Part shown: piece by piece, positions 1 through 9,815 of the stretch | Position numbering within the stretch: position 1 is the stretch's first letter | Layout: each line of letters opens with the position of its first letter | NCBI GenBank assembly: GCA_023014365.1 | Contig: JAEBUN010000046.1 | Location: 1 to 64,000, forward strand | Length of the DNA stretch: 64,000 nucleotides | DNA from: Lepiota brunneoincarnata | Lineage: Eukaryota > Basidiomycota > Agaricomycetes > Agaricales > Agaricaceae | Reading direction: 5' to 3' | Notes under the pieces: generated by a model | The model's database searches: none | What the model saw: the letters and a program-made list of their open reading frames with translations, nothing else | Told to the model about the DNA's origin: nothing | Translations under genes and position numbers: made by a program

Positions 1-1501
1 GGCGCCCTTTCACGTCCCCCACCCCCTTTCCCATACCATCTCCGATGTCGTAAACCAGCCCTTCCTTATCAATCATCCAAAACTTGGCATTTGCTTCCTC
101 CTTCGAGATTTTATCAGTTGCCACCATCGCATCTCGGACTTGTGTTGCTATACCAAGACCGGCCGCGCCAGCTCCCAACACAACGTAACGCTGATCTGAT
201 AATGAGCCCTTCTTGCCAAGTGCATGTCGGCCCGCGACACCAATGGCTGCCACAAGACCTGCAAGCGTGACTGCACCAGTACCCTGACTGCTAGGGATTA
301 GCGGTCCTCTATTCAAATCATTTATGTGTGGAAAACGTACATATCGTCGTTGAAAACTGCGTGCTCTTTCTTGTAGCGCATCAATAAGTTGTATGCATTC
401 TTGGCTGCGAAATCCTCGAAATGGAGGAGACTATGGGGAAAGTGCTTGTGCACCAGTCGGACAAACCTGTTGAGCCCTGGTTTATTTTCTGTGGGTTCAA
501 GACAACCGAGACGCACTTGTCAACGAATTCATCATACTCCTTGCCGCGAATTCGTTTATGCCTCCATCCCTACTCAAAACGGCCGTTACCTGGATACTCT
601 ATGCGAGGAAAGTAACGGACGTACAACGTAGAGCTCGTCATTGAGTAATGTCTCATTATCCGTCCCGACGTCCAGCATCACGCTTAAAGACTTGGCAGGG
701 TCCAAACCGCCAATCAGTCTACAGTTTCCCAGTGTCAGAAGCAACCGACCGAAACGTCAAACCGGAAACGCACGTATACATGACGGACTTTGCTGTTGAG
801 ATCTTTTTTCATCACAAGTAAATAATTGTCTGTCAGATGAGTGGGGAGACGCCCACCGCAATGCCCTGTATAATTTTAGCAAGTCAGATCTCATCAAAGC
901 TCATAGGAGACTACTTACACCAACACCCTGATCCCCAATCCCCAGAATAGCTTCTGCATCCGTACAAACGATAAGCTCAATCTCCCTATCCTTGGTTTGT
1001 TCCAGAAACTCCTCTTCCATGGTGTCTTGATCGGTGAAGGTCAGGTATAAACCTTCGCTTCTCCTAAACAGGTGCGAATACTCGGCAATCGCATCTGCCT
1101 GCACGTGGGCGCATATAATCAACAAGCGAGGTTAACCAACCCATCTCGGCGCATTCGTAACATACCTGAGTGGGCGTGTAAATAATAGGCACCAATTCTT
1201 TGAGATGCCTCGAAACGAGAGCGTAGTACAAAACCCAGTTCTGATCCTTGAGACTTTGCAAGAAAGTGTTCTTCCTGATCGGCGCCGCTCGCGAGCTTAG
1301 CTGTCCATAAGCCCTTTCAACTTGCTCGTCTAGCGTGTTCACGCGTGAAGGAAGCCGTCCGTTGAGCCCAAGTTCTTTCCTCTCCTGCAGGGAGAAGGAT
1401 GTGCCCTTGTTGAGCCTTGGGTTGGTGAGGAGAGCATCGCCGCGCAGGGCGACACGAAGGGTGGGTATTGCATGTCTTCGAGCCTCTGTCCAAGCAGCCA
1501 T
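1..1501 (-). CDS. NAD(P)-dependent malic enzyme, 3' end beyond the window
   Basis: Malic enzyme decarboxylates malate to pyruvate and reduces NAD(P)+. The predicted protein carries family signatures in order: FSLQERKELGLNGRLPSRV, VPIIYTPT, YSHLFRRSEGLYL, VCTDAEAILGIGDQGVG, IGGLDP, LDVGTDNETLLND, FEDFAAKNAYNLL, then the NAD-binding core (GAGAAGLGIATQ). I resolve exons at 1166-1501, 919-1098, 857-865, 774-802, 625-718, 517-569, 341-466 and 287-1 (continuing off the edge), all with GT-AG introns of 47-71 nt. The reading frame is continuous across every junction. The 857-865 exon is only 9 nt and supplies Gly-Ile-Ala of the GVGGIxIS motif. The start at 1501 is the first Met of the open frame, about 25 nt below a TATATAAT motif. 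Whether it is the NAD- or NADP-specific form, and whether it is mitochondrial or cytosolic, cannot be settled here. Confidence 0.95.
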
Positions 1502-1524
1502 GATGACGTTGAGTTGTAGCCCCT

Positions 1525-1534
1525 AATTATATAT
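1525..1534 (-). promoter_or_regulatory. TATA-like box of the malic enzyme gene
   Basis: CATATATAAT on the minus strand, roughly 25 nt upstream of the chosen ATG. This is close for a TATA box, so transcription may start very near the start codon or the box may be incidental. Confidence 0.3.
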
Positions 1535-1658
1535 GCCGGCGGAAGCCGATATGACGCAACACGGTGGTGCGTAGGACATATCATGGAATTAGAAACTAAC
1601 AGACGACAGCACATATTTCACAGAGAAATCAAGGTAATAAATCGTACAAGCACTAAAA

Positions 1659-2380
1659 TCAAGCATCGATCAAGCTCCCACCATATCCATCTCCGCGCTT
1701 AGATGCCCGGATACCGAGCAGAAGAACGATAAACAGCGCGATAGTGAGTAAAATCCTGTAGATATCGATTAGTTCGCCCCCAGCCACGTTTGCACGGAGA
1801 TCGGTGGAGCGTACCAGGTAATCCACCCAAAGGCCACTAGCGCGTTTAGTTGACCACAGTACGCAAATACGTCCTGGGTAGAGCAGTTCAATCCTCCACC
1901 AATCGCGTCTGTCACTGCAGCGGCAGCAGCTAGCCAGAATACCCAAGTCAAGGAGAGCCTTGAAGACACGATTAAAGCCCCGTACTCTGTAGCCAAGATA
2001 GCCAACGTACAAGATAAGATGCGTTGAAATGCTCGCTAGGGCCGAGCTGCGGGCAGTGAAGAAGAACGTCATCATCATGGGAAGTAAAGCAACGGTCCAT
2101 GCGGAGGTGAATAGCGTGTAGCGCACTCGATCGCGCTGGCTAACGCTCTGGTAATTGTTGTGGGCATTATAACGAGATACTAGCCAGGCTGAAATAGACA
2201 ACTGCAAAATGTGTCAGGTTAACTGCGGTGATAGCTTGGGGGACATATACCTCGATGATGGCAGATACAAGGGTCAGGCCAAAGAGAACTGCGGATGGTA
2301 GTTCGAGAGCTGTGGCAATAAAAGAGGGAAAAGGGTTACGCACCGGGATATCCTCTCTTCACAAGATTATCCACTGTCAT
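1659..2380 (-). CDS. MARVEL-domain four-helix membrane protein
   Basis: A small integral membrane protein of the MARVEL type, a family linked to membrane apposition and vesicle trafficking. Exons: 2344-2380 (start MTVDNLVKRGYP), 2251-2309 (first helix, SAVLFGLTLVSAIIE), from 2201 (ending SAWTVALLPMMMTFFF), then the exon carrying the family hallmark helix (WVFWLAAAAAVTDA, followed by a Cys-rich loop) down to 1815, and 1659-1755 (last helix, LLTIALFIVLLLG). Introns 2310-2343, 2202-2250 and 1756-1814 are canonical and in phase. The join near 2005 is unresolved: the frame changes there without a GT-AG intron of normal length, so there is either a 1-nt indel or an unusual splice. It lies in the same orientation as the malic enzyme gene, with about 160 nt between them. 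Confidence 0.75.
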
Positions 2381-2424
2381 TGTTTTCGGGGGAAATGGTC
2401 GTTGAGCGTGGAGTAGCAGAGGTC

Positions 2425-2434
2425 AATATATACT
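2425..2434 (-). promoter_or_regulatory. TATA box of the MARVEL gene
   Basis: AGTATATATTG on the minus strand, about 45-50 nt upstream of the start codon at 2380, which fits a short fungal 5' leader. Confidence 0.4.
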
Positions 2435-2575
2435 CGTTTCGGTCGTGAAAGGAGCGCAGCAAAGGTGGTTCGATCGACGATGCATTGTTCAAAATGACAT
2501 CACTCTGGCCCGGTCACGTGATCAAAGGAGATATCACACAGTCGTTAAATCCGCAGTCCAAACTTGCGGGCATTT

Positions 2576-3440
2576 TACATACCGTACTATCGTACAGCCT
2601 TTGACCCCTACACCTTTCTGCCCCTTGACTTTTGGCCCGGCGTTCATCTCCCAGTTTCTTTCGAGCTCTCAGACACCTTCTGATCGCTAGCAGCCTTCGT
2701 CTCCGACTTACTGATCCCCAGATCTCGCTATCAGCACTTCAGCAGTCGCACAAAACATAATCTTCAGGACATCACATACCTTTCTTCTTTGAGTTCTAAC
2801 AAGATATATGTGTGATAAGCGAAGAACAGTCAAGGCGTAGAAAGCCTAGATGAGGTGTTCGCGACTTACTGGGCAGCCAGGGCCTCTGGACTGGCCCGAA
2901 GAAACGGCCTTCCCGCTGGACTCGCCGCCTGCCGCCGTGGCGCCTCCGGAATTGTTAAGTCTAATGATTGGAAGTCAAAGGTTATTGATGGATGGCCCCA
3001 TCATGTCCAATTGTGAAGCTGGAAAGTCTGGAAAGAAGGCAGGACTTACTGCGCATCGCTGTTTATCCTTGTCTTTAGTAGCAGACAAGTGTACAAAACA
3101 CATTGTGGAACCTGAGTTTTGCACGAAATTCACGATTATGCGTGCTGCTCACCTAAAGTCGAGGAATGAAATTAGGGCTCCAGATTTCCTAGAAAACTTA
3201 AGTCTTAAATAACATTGGCATCGCCCACAGTCGATTGTTTGACTATTTGGCCCCCTACTCCCGCATCAAGCTGACTCCGCCGAGGCTGACAAATGACCCA
3301 TCATCAGGTCAAGATTTGATCGGCGACTCGTGTCCTGAAACCGCGTGACGCTTAATCCGCTTATTTTGCCACAAGCACTCATCAAATGGTCTGGTGGGTG
3401 TCGCCAAAATAGCCACCGCCACCCCTCACGAAGTAATGCT
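2576..3440 (-). repeat. Family-A gene-like repeat, copy A1
   Basis: First of five related copies of an unrecognised unit. Read on the minus strand it has gene architecture: conserved donor sites (GTAAGT near 3050 and 2870) and acceptors (ending TTAG or TAG near 2957 and 2731) separate short blocks. The last block ends in a lysine- and serine-rich tail with a stop (LGISKSETKAASDQ, then ESSKETGR). The splice-like sites are preserved between copies while the blocks between them have diverged strongly. No long ORF survives and I recognise no domain. A diverging host gene family, a non-autonomous element with introns, or a captured gene are all possible. Confidence 0.55.
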
Positions 3441-4960
3441 AAGTGAGTCAAAACAAACTCGCACATATTCCTCGCAGTCTCGTTCGTTGACCCATAGCGA
3501 GGTCACACTTCGAGCAGAGTCCTGTGTTGGGGTGTGAATATCATGGTGGTATCACTGTGCCATTGATGTCCCTTTTGTCTGCCCTTAGTCATAACAAGCA
3601 ACGACGCGCCATCTCTGGTGCGCATCTGCTCGGACATCACTTTGGCAAGGACGCGACTATGATGTGGTGAGTTAATCGGTGAAATACAGTCCCTATATAT
3701 GACACGCATAGTACAGCCAGTCTTTGACCCCTACGCCTTTCCACGCCTTGACTTTCGGCCCGACTTTCGCCTCTCAGTTTCTTTCGAGCTCTCGGGCACC
3801 TTCTGATCGCTAGCAGCTTTTGACTTGTTCGGCCACCTCGAATTCGTCTCCAACTCATTGATCCCCAGATCAAGCTATCAGTGCCTCAGCAGTCGCACAG
3901 TAACGTGATCTTCAGGACATCACATACCTTTCTTCTTTGAGTTCTAACAAGATCTATGTGTGATAAGCGAAGAACAGTCAAGGCGTAGAAAGCCTAGATG
4001 AGGTGTTCGCGACTTACCGGGCGGCCATGATATGTGGGCTGGCCGAAAGAAGATACCTTTTCACTGCATTCTTCGCCTGCTGCTTCGAAGCCGCTTTGTC
4101 TAATGATTGGAAGTCAGGGGTTATTAGTGGATGGGCCATCATGTTTAATTGTGAAGCTGGAAAATCTGGAAAGAAGGCAGGACTTACTGCTGTTGCCCAT
4201 CCCTGTTTATGTTAGAATACGAGTGTCGTTAGCCTCAGAGACTCGTATGCGCGAGAACTCAGTATATTCTATACCTGTTAGAATACGAGTGTCATTCTAC
4301 AGGCATTGTAAGCAACAGTCATAAAAGAGAAAGTAACATAGGCTACTCACAGCCTCAGAGACTCGTATGCGCGAGAACTGAGGCTGCCGGTCATTCGAGC
4401 TACGTTATTTAAGGTAAATACGGAACAATAAGAAAGCGAGTAATTGTCCTAGAAAAAAAGATCGGGAGCCGAAACACCGGAAAGTGGGTCCAAGTAGTCA
4501 ACGTTTGGACCCCCCGGCATTCCGTGAAACTCGCGACGAGTTTGCATTTCCAACAGTTTATCCCTGTCTTAATAGCAGACAGGTGTACAAAACACATTGT
4601 GGAACCTGAGTTTTGCACGAAATTCATGTTTATGCGTGCTTACTTACCCAAAGTCGAGGAATGAAATCTGGACTCCAGAGAACCTAGAAAACTTACTTAA
4701 ATACCAAAGAACAACGCCGATATCGATTGTTGGTCATTTGACCCCCTACTCCACATCAAGCCGACCTGAGTCACCAATTGGGTCTTGGCCTGGTGCTGGT
4801 GGGCAACATTAATGACCTAGGGTCATCTTGTCAGCCCTGGAAGAGTCCTGGAATCGCGTGACACTTAATCTGCTTATCGTGCCACAAACACCCATCAAAT
4901 GGTTTGGTGGGTGTCGTCAAAATAGCCACCGTCACCGTAATGGAAGCTTACATATCATGA
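3441..4960 (-). repeat. Family-A gene-like repeat, copy A2 (carries a solo LTR)
   Basis: This copy is in direct tandem with A1 and begins with the same block (CTAAGTGAGTCAAAACAAAC) seen before A3 and A4. The terminal block reads LDLGINELETNSRWPNKSK and ends in a basic tail (RRKSGRKSRRGKA), the longest version of the C-terminus among the copies. The segment matching the A1 sequence around 3060 is split by a 346-bp solo LTR with a perfect 5-bp target duplication. A further 260 bp of unrelated AT-rich sequence (about 4960-5225) separates it from A3. Confidence 0.55.
4210..4555. mobile_element. Solo LTR, 346 bp, inside family-A copy A2
   Basis: Begins TGTTAGAATACG and ends TTTCCAACA (TG...CA ends with TGTT/AACA inverted termini). 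It is flanked on both sides by GTTTA (4205-4209 and 4556-4560). The sister copy A1 shows the uninterrupted sequence, so this is a clean insertion. Internally TGTTAGAATACGAGTGTC occurs twice (4210 and 4276) and a 29-bp block beginning AGCCTCAGAGACTC occurs twice (about 4230 and 4350). No internal retrotransposon region is present. Confidence 0.75.
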
Positions 4961-5224
4961 TACTATCGATCATATGCCATTGACAGTGAACTTTGAACCA
5001 TATTTTTACTATTGGATTATATTCACAAGTTGACCTCTAGGTCAGTGTTCTATTCATCAACATGATACTATGGTTCTTCAATCTAGCAATGCCCACCAAC
5101 ACCCTCTCAGCACATTTGCATATGGAGTTGATCATCACTTCGCCATTTTAGACCTTTGGATGCCTTTGATTTTTCTCATAGCCATCATCTAACAGATATC
5201 AAAATGACCTAAATAACCCGTCTA

Positions 5225-6225
5225 GCATCTAAGTGAGTCAAAACAAACTTGCACATACTCTTTGCAGTCTCGTTTTTTGACCCATAGCAAGGTCACACCT
5301 CGAGCAGAGTCCTGTGTTGGGGTGTGAATATCACGATGATATCACTGTGCCATTGATGTCCCTTTTGTCTGCTCTTAGTCATAACAAGCAACGACATGCC
5401 ATCGCCAGTGCGCATCTGCTCGAACGATGTGACTGTGATATGGTGATATGGTGAGTTAATCAGGGGGGGGACCCTCAATCAAGGGTGAAGTATAGTAATG
5501 AAATACAATCCCTATACATGACATGCATAGTACAGCCCAGCCTTTGACCCATACGCCTTTCTGCCCCTTCACTTTTGGCCCAACGTTCATCTCTCAGTTC
5601 TTTCAAGCTCTCAGACACATTCTTCTGATCACTAACAGCCTTCATCTCCAACTCCAGATCTTGCTATCAGCGCTTCAGCAGTCACACAATAACATGATCT
5701 TCAGGACATCACATGCCTTCTTTGTTTGAGTTCTAACAAGGTATATGTGAGTTATAAGCAAAGAACAGTTCAGGCACAGAAAGCCTAGATGAGGTGTTCG
5801 CAACTTACTGGGTGGCCAGGGCCCATTGTTTGCCCAAAAGAAAGTGTTTTTTCACTGCGTTCTCTGCCTGGGGCCTGGGCTCCTCCACAAACCTTACTTT
5901 TTCTAATAATTGGAAATCAAAGGTTATTACTGGATGGTGCCATCATGTTTAATTATGAAGCTGGAAGGTCTGGAAAGAAGACAGGACTTACTGTCACTTC
6001 CCATTGCTGTTTATCCTTGTCTTCAATAGCAGACAGGTGTACAAAAAACATTGTGGAACCTGAGTTTTGCACAGAATTCATGATTATGTGTGCTTACTCA
6101 CCTAAAGTCGGGGAATGAAATCTGGACTCCAGATATCCTAGAAAATTTACTTGAATACAAAAGAAAAATTTTCATAACATCAACATCACCTACAGTCAAT
6201 TGTTGGTCATTTAGCCCTCTACTAG
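5225..6225 (-). repeat. Family-A gene-like repeat, copy A3
   Basis: Third tandem copy, same order of blocks and same minus-strand splice-like sites (GTAAGT near 5993 and 5810). It contains more decay, including an 8-G run near 5464. The second block differs almost completely from A1 and A2 although its flanking splice sites are kept. Downstream come about 100 bp of unassigned sequence and then a gypsy solo LTR. Confidence 0.5.
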
Positions 6226-6327
6226 GTGGCTTCCTGTCACATTTAAAATTCTATATCCCATTCTAAACCTTATCCGACAAGTTGTTTAGAACAATAGATT
6301 TAGAATTTCAAACCATTGCTGTGTCGC

Positions 6328-7025
6328 TGTTATGAACAGTCCAGACCGGGAGGAACAAGAGCTATTGTTCGACTTCACAAGATGGGTACAGGAGACTACA
6401 GACCAATTATGGGCACAAGAATATGAAGACGAGGAAGGGGAATATTACACCGCCATGCAGGACCTGGCGAGAGAAGCAGGAATGGAGATAACCTTGGAGG
6501 ATATATTGGAATACCCCGAGGACGAGGAAGATAACCATGGATCAACCGACCCAACCTCCGATACGGATGGAAGCACCGAGAGAATGGAGAACGAGAACGG
6601 AGAGGACTCCATGGAGATACAATCGGGAGAAGAAGATTATGAGTCAGAGGAAAGCGATGGAACATCGCACAGCAGTAGCGAGAGTACTGACTCATTGTAA
6701 TATAAATAATGCCAGGATGCCATCAGCCAGGATGTGCATCATGGTCAGGACTGCGCACGACCAGTAGAACAGCCAAGTAACCTATAACGAGTATATAGCA
6801 CCTCATAGGTATATAAGGCCTGTACAAGTAGAGATTAAAGCCCTAAGCTTTAATCTTGTTAACAGCGGTCGTTTACCTCTCTGCCCTAACTTGGCGTCTT
6901 CCCTCGTTATCTCATTGAGCGCGATCCACTAAGCTCTATAAGGCCAACCGTCTCGGACACCTTGTAGAGTGATTGAAGGCCGTCTCCAGTTATCCTCGGA
7001 TACAGAAGGAGCACGGATCGTAACA
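6328..7025 (+). mobile_element. Solo LTR of the gypsy chromovirus (698 bp)
   Basis: A complete LTR in sense orientation, beginning TGTTATGAACAG and ending CGTAACA, flanked by GTCGC on both sides (6323-6327 and 7026-7030). It contains the LTR-resident acidic ORF (6332-6700), a TATA box (TATATAAG, 6810-6817) and a hairpin GATTAAAGC-CCTAA-GCTTTAATC (6832-6854). It is the same length as the LTRs of Gypsy-1 and Gypsy-2 and is presumably left by LTR-LTR recombination. Confidence 0.92.
6810..6856 (+). promoter_or_regulatory. LTR promoter: TATA box and predicted RNA 5' end
   Basis: TATATAAG at 6810-6817. The sequence AAGCTTTAATCT at 6845-6856, 35 nt downstream, is where transcription is expected to begin. 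It is exactly complementary to the primer-binding site next to the 5' LTR in the full-length elements, as required for Tf1-type self-priming. The transcription start itself is inferred. Confidence 0.6.
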
Positions 7026-7817
7026 GTCGCAGATCAGCTACAAGTAAATCATATTGGCAGTTGCCAGCCTTTCAGACTTATTGTCTTATTGTGTCTGCAG
7101 TGGAGACTACTTATCTCAATGTAGAGTCCAATAATGAAGGCATTTGCCACTGAGGAGCTGGAGTAGTTTATGCTCCAGCAGTGGAATTCACAAGCTGTAG
7201 AACTTCTACAGGATGAAGAAGAAAAGAAAAATGTATCACTCCATAATGATAGCCCATCATGATTATACCCCCTTCTCACTGTGTCTTTACTATGGGGTGA
7301 ACTTGAGAGGTGGAAGGAGGAGTGATAGTGGCAACTTGAACAATGGGAACCAGGGGGGTGACCTCCCAAGTTCCAAATCAGGTGTGGAGTTTGAAATTGA
7401 GGTTTAGACCACATCTTTACATCTAGAAGAGTACCTGAGACCCTTCTAGATTAAGGTTTGGAAAGGGGGTGACTTCGGGGTCTGCAGCAAGCACATTTGG
7501 AGGAATAATCTGGAATCCTGGGCCCCATGGGAAGTCATCCACTCCCACATCAAGCTAACTCTGCTGAGGCTGACAGAATGACCTGTTAATGTTGCTCAGG
7601 TCCTGGAACTGCATGACAACACTCATCAAATGGTCATGAATTTTGTCGAAATAACCAGTCATTGAGTAATGTGAGCATGATATCTTTTTTTTCTTTTTTA
7701 AATTATTCTATTCTGGAAGAACCCAGACATGGTTATGGGGTAAGGAGGCACCCAAGATCTGCAGGCAGTGTCTACACTACCTATTCACCAGTGTTTGATT
7801 GCAGTCCATCGAGGGAG
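7026..7817. other. Gene-poor spacer between gypsy insertions
   Basis: About 790 bp with no gene I can support. It holds a short family-A tail fragment (about 7545-7625, beginning CACATCAAGCTAACTCTGC). The rest is low-CpG sequence of unknown origin. The ORFs here are short and lack recognisable motifs. Confidence 0.5.
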
Positions 7818-7822
7818 GCTAC

Positions 7823-8558
7823 TGTTATGATCCGTGCTCCTTCTGTATCCGAGGATAACTTGTTATGATCCATGCTCCTTCTGTATCCGAGGATAACTGG
7901 AGACGGCCTTCAATCACTCTACAAGGTGTCCGAGACGGTTGGCCTTATAGAGCTTAGTGGATCGCGCTCAATGAGATAATGAGGGAAGACGCCAAGTTAA
8001 GGCAGAGAGGTAAACGACCGCTGTTAACAAGATTAAAGCTTAGGGCTTTAATCTCTACTTGTACAGGCCTTATATACCTATGAGGTGCTATATACTCGTT
8101 ATAGGTTACTTGGCTGTTCTACTGGTCGTGCGCAGTCCTGACCATGATGCACATCCTGGCTGATGGCATCCTAGCGTTATTTATATTACAATGAGTCAGT
8201 ACTCTCGCTACTGCTGTGCGATGTTCCATCGCTTTCCTCTGACTCATAATCTTCTTCTCCCGATTGTATCTCCATGGAGTCTTCTTCATTCTCGTTCTCC
8301 ACTCTCTCGGTGCTTCCATCCGTATCGGAGGTTGGGTCGGTTGATCCATGGTTATCTTCCTCTTCCTCGGGGTATTCCAATATATCCTCCAAGGTTATCT
8401 CCATTCCTGCTTCTCTTGCCAGGTCCTGCATGGCGGTGTAATATTCCCCTTCCTCGTCTTCGTATTCTTGTGCCCATAATTGGTCTGTAGTCTCCTGTAC
8501 CCATCTTGTAAAGTCGAACAGTAATTCTTGTTCCTCCCGGTCTGGACTGTTCATAACA
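7823..8558 (-). repeat. Gypsy-1 3' LTR with 38-bp terminal tandem duplication
   Basis: The canonical 698-bp LTR is 7861-8558. A further 38 bp (7823-7860) repeat its terminal sequence, starting again with TGTTATGATCC. Because the target duplication abuts the outer copy at 7818-7822, the duplication belongs to the element end and not to the flank. The U3 portion encodes the tail of the third ORF. Confidence 0.9.
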
Positions 8559-9760
8559 TTATCCCCTTCGCAAGGTCTGATGTCCTCATCAGACATATCC
8601 TCAGTATAATCCGACAGGCTCTCCTGTAATGTTTGATTCGGCGATGGGGTCCCAGTCGAAGTATGGGTCAGGTTCTGGGGAGTCGCTTCGGTAGCTTGGT
8701 GGTCTGGGGATGGCGGGTCTTGGGTGAGGTCGATGACGATGGGTTCTCTGGAGTGAATGGTGGCGGGTGCGCCGAAGGATCGATTCAGGAAGTCGGTGGC
8801 TTCCGCTAGCAGATGTGGTGGTGGCGTTGGTGGTCGGAATGACGACAGGGGCATTTTGAATTCGGGTGCGGAGGGGTCTGGCTGAAGCGGGGCGCTGCTC
8901 GGTGCTTGCAACAATGTGTCGAATATTGTTGTTCGTGGTTTCGCGTGTGAGGGATCGAGCTCTGCTTGGTATTCCTCGTGGGCGGCGATACAGGCCAGGT
9001 ACCATACTTGCGGGTTGATGTTGGTAAGGATTTCTCTCGCAGTGCTTCTCGTAATGGCCTGGGGCAATCTTTCGACAATATCGACATTGGTAGCGCGGGC
9101 ATCCTGCTTTGATATGGCCAAATCAACGGCAGCAATTGCAGCGAGTTCGGGTGGTGGATAAGTGAGTGGTGGTAGTCCCGATGGGGGCGTCATTAGAAGC
9201 AGATATAGCTTGTACAACACTTGATGGTTGGTTACTCGTATCCACCATGGGAGGGTTGGAAGGTTGGGTGGTGGTCCCGATAGGTAGGATAGGGCGGTCC
9301 TGACTTCTGCTTCCATTGCTCGGGCTTGGGATCGGACTCTCGAACGGGAATTCGGTGAGAGCGGTTGATAGCATGGCAGAAATGGTATTGCGGTCCTGTT
9401 CCTCTGTTGCGCTAGAAAGAATAGTGGCGCATAGTTTTTCGAATTCTGTTGCTCGGTCGTGGACGAGGCGCTTGTGATACAGAAGAGCAGTAAATGTCTT
9501 CCAGCAGGTGTCGACCAGGGGTACCATCGCTGGACTGCGTTTAAGATGGGTTCCGGTAATATGAAAGGGAACTTCGTGTAAAAGGATGGATCGTATCTCG
9601 GGTTGGTTGGAGGGAAGGAAGGTATGCCGGATGATATAAGGACTGTTGGTCCTGTCTGGTTGGTCGTCAACGGTATTGGTGGCAGGGTTAGGTTGGCTAT
9701 TTCCCGTGACGTGGTTCGCCAGGGATACGATTCTTTCCCGGATGAGAAGGCGTCCATCAT
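8186..9760 (-). CDS. Gypsy-1 third ORF, long frame (reads into the LTR)
   Basis: A 524-codon open frame just downstream of pol whose last 122 codons lie inside the 3' LTR (starting MNSPDREEQELLFDF). That tail is strongly acidic (EYEDEEGEYY, then runs of E, D and S). Mid-protein sequence looks genuinely coding (INPQVWYLACIAAHEEY) and contains VIDLTQD, which fits a SUMO-interacting motif. The first third is low in helical content and probably not translated in this frame, because the overlapping frame there looks more protein-like. The LTR part is open in all four clean LTRs of the window. Function unknown. Confidence 0.5.
   Translation of the reverse strand: MMDAFSSGKESYPWRTTSREIANLTLPPIPLTTNQTGPTVLISSGIPSFPPTNPRYDPSFYTKFPFILPEPILNAVQRWYPWSTPAGRHLLLFCITSASSTTEQQNSKNYAPLFFLAQQRNRTAIPFLPCYQPLSPNSRSRVRSQARAMEAEVRTALSYLSGPPPNLPTLPWWIRVTNHQVLYKLYLLLMTPPSGLPPLTYPPPELAAIAAVDLAISKQDARATNVDIVERLPQAITRSTAREILTNINPQVWYLACIAAHEEYQAELDPSHAKPRTTIFDTLLQAPSSAPLQPDPSAPEFKMPLSSFRPPTPPPHLLAEATDFLNRSFGAPATIHSREPIVIDLTQDPPSPDHQATEATPQNLTHTSTGTPSPNQTLQESLSDYTEDMSDEDIRPCEGDNVMNSPDREEQELLFDFTRWVQETTDQLWAQEYEDEEGEYYTAMQDLAREAGMEITLEDILEYPEEEEDNHGSTDPTSDTDGSTERVENENEEDSMEIQSGEEDYESEESDGTSHSSSESTDSL
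8559..8571 (-). other. Polypurine tract of Gypsy-1
   Basis: GCGAAGGGGATAA on the minus strand directly abuts the 3' LTR, as expected for the plus-strand primer of reverse transcription. The same tract is present in Gypsy-2. Confidence 0.6.
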
Positions 9761-9815
9761 TGTCTGGCTCTGGGAGGTCTGGAGTGGTTGCTCGAGTGTT
9801 GGGTGGTTGGGTCAT
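8601..9815 (-). pseudogene. Gypsy-1 overlapping ORF with zinc-knuckle motif, one nonsense codon
   Basis: Frame overlapping the long third ORF. It opens at 9815 (MTQPPNTRATTPDLPEP), overlaps the end of pol by about 60 nt, and reads through a helical-looking segment (CWKTFTALLYHKRLVHDRA) to a cysteine cluster (CNCCR-FGHIKAGCPRYQCRYC, then GHYEKHC) resembling zinc knuckles. Here a TGA interrupts it right after CNCCR. Gypsy-2 has CGA at that codon, so the ancestral frame was open. A Gag-like nucleic-acid-binding role is plausible but inferred. The cluster may be joined to the long frame by a frameshift or splice. Confidence 0.5.

Noticed and set aside
8601..9005. Arg/Pro-rich 134-codon frame as a separate gene
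   Set aside because: It is the distal part of the zinc-knuckle frame after the TGA. Composition suggests shadowing of the VIDLTQD frame.
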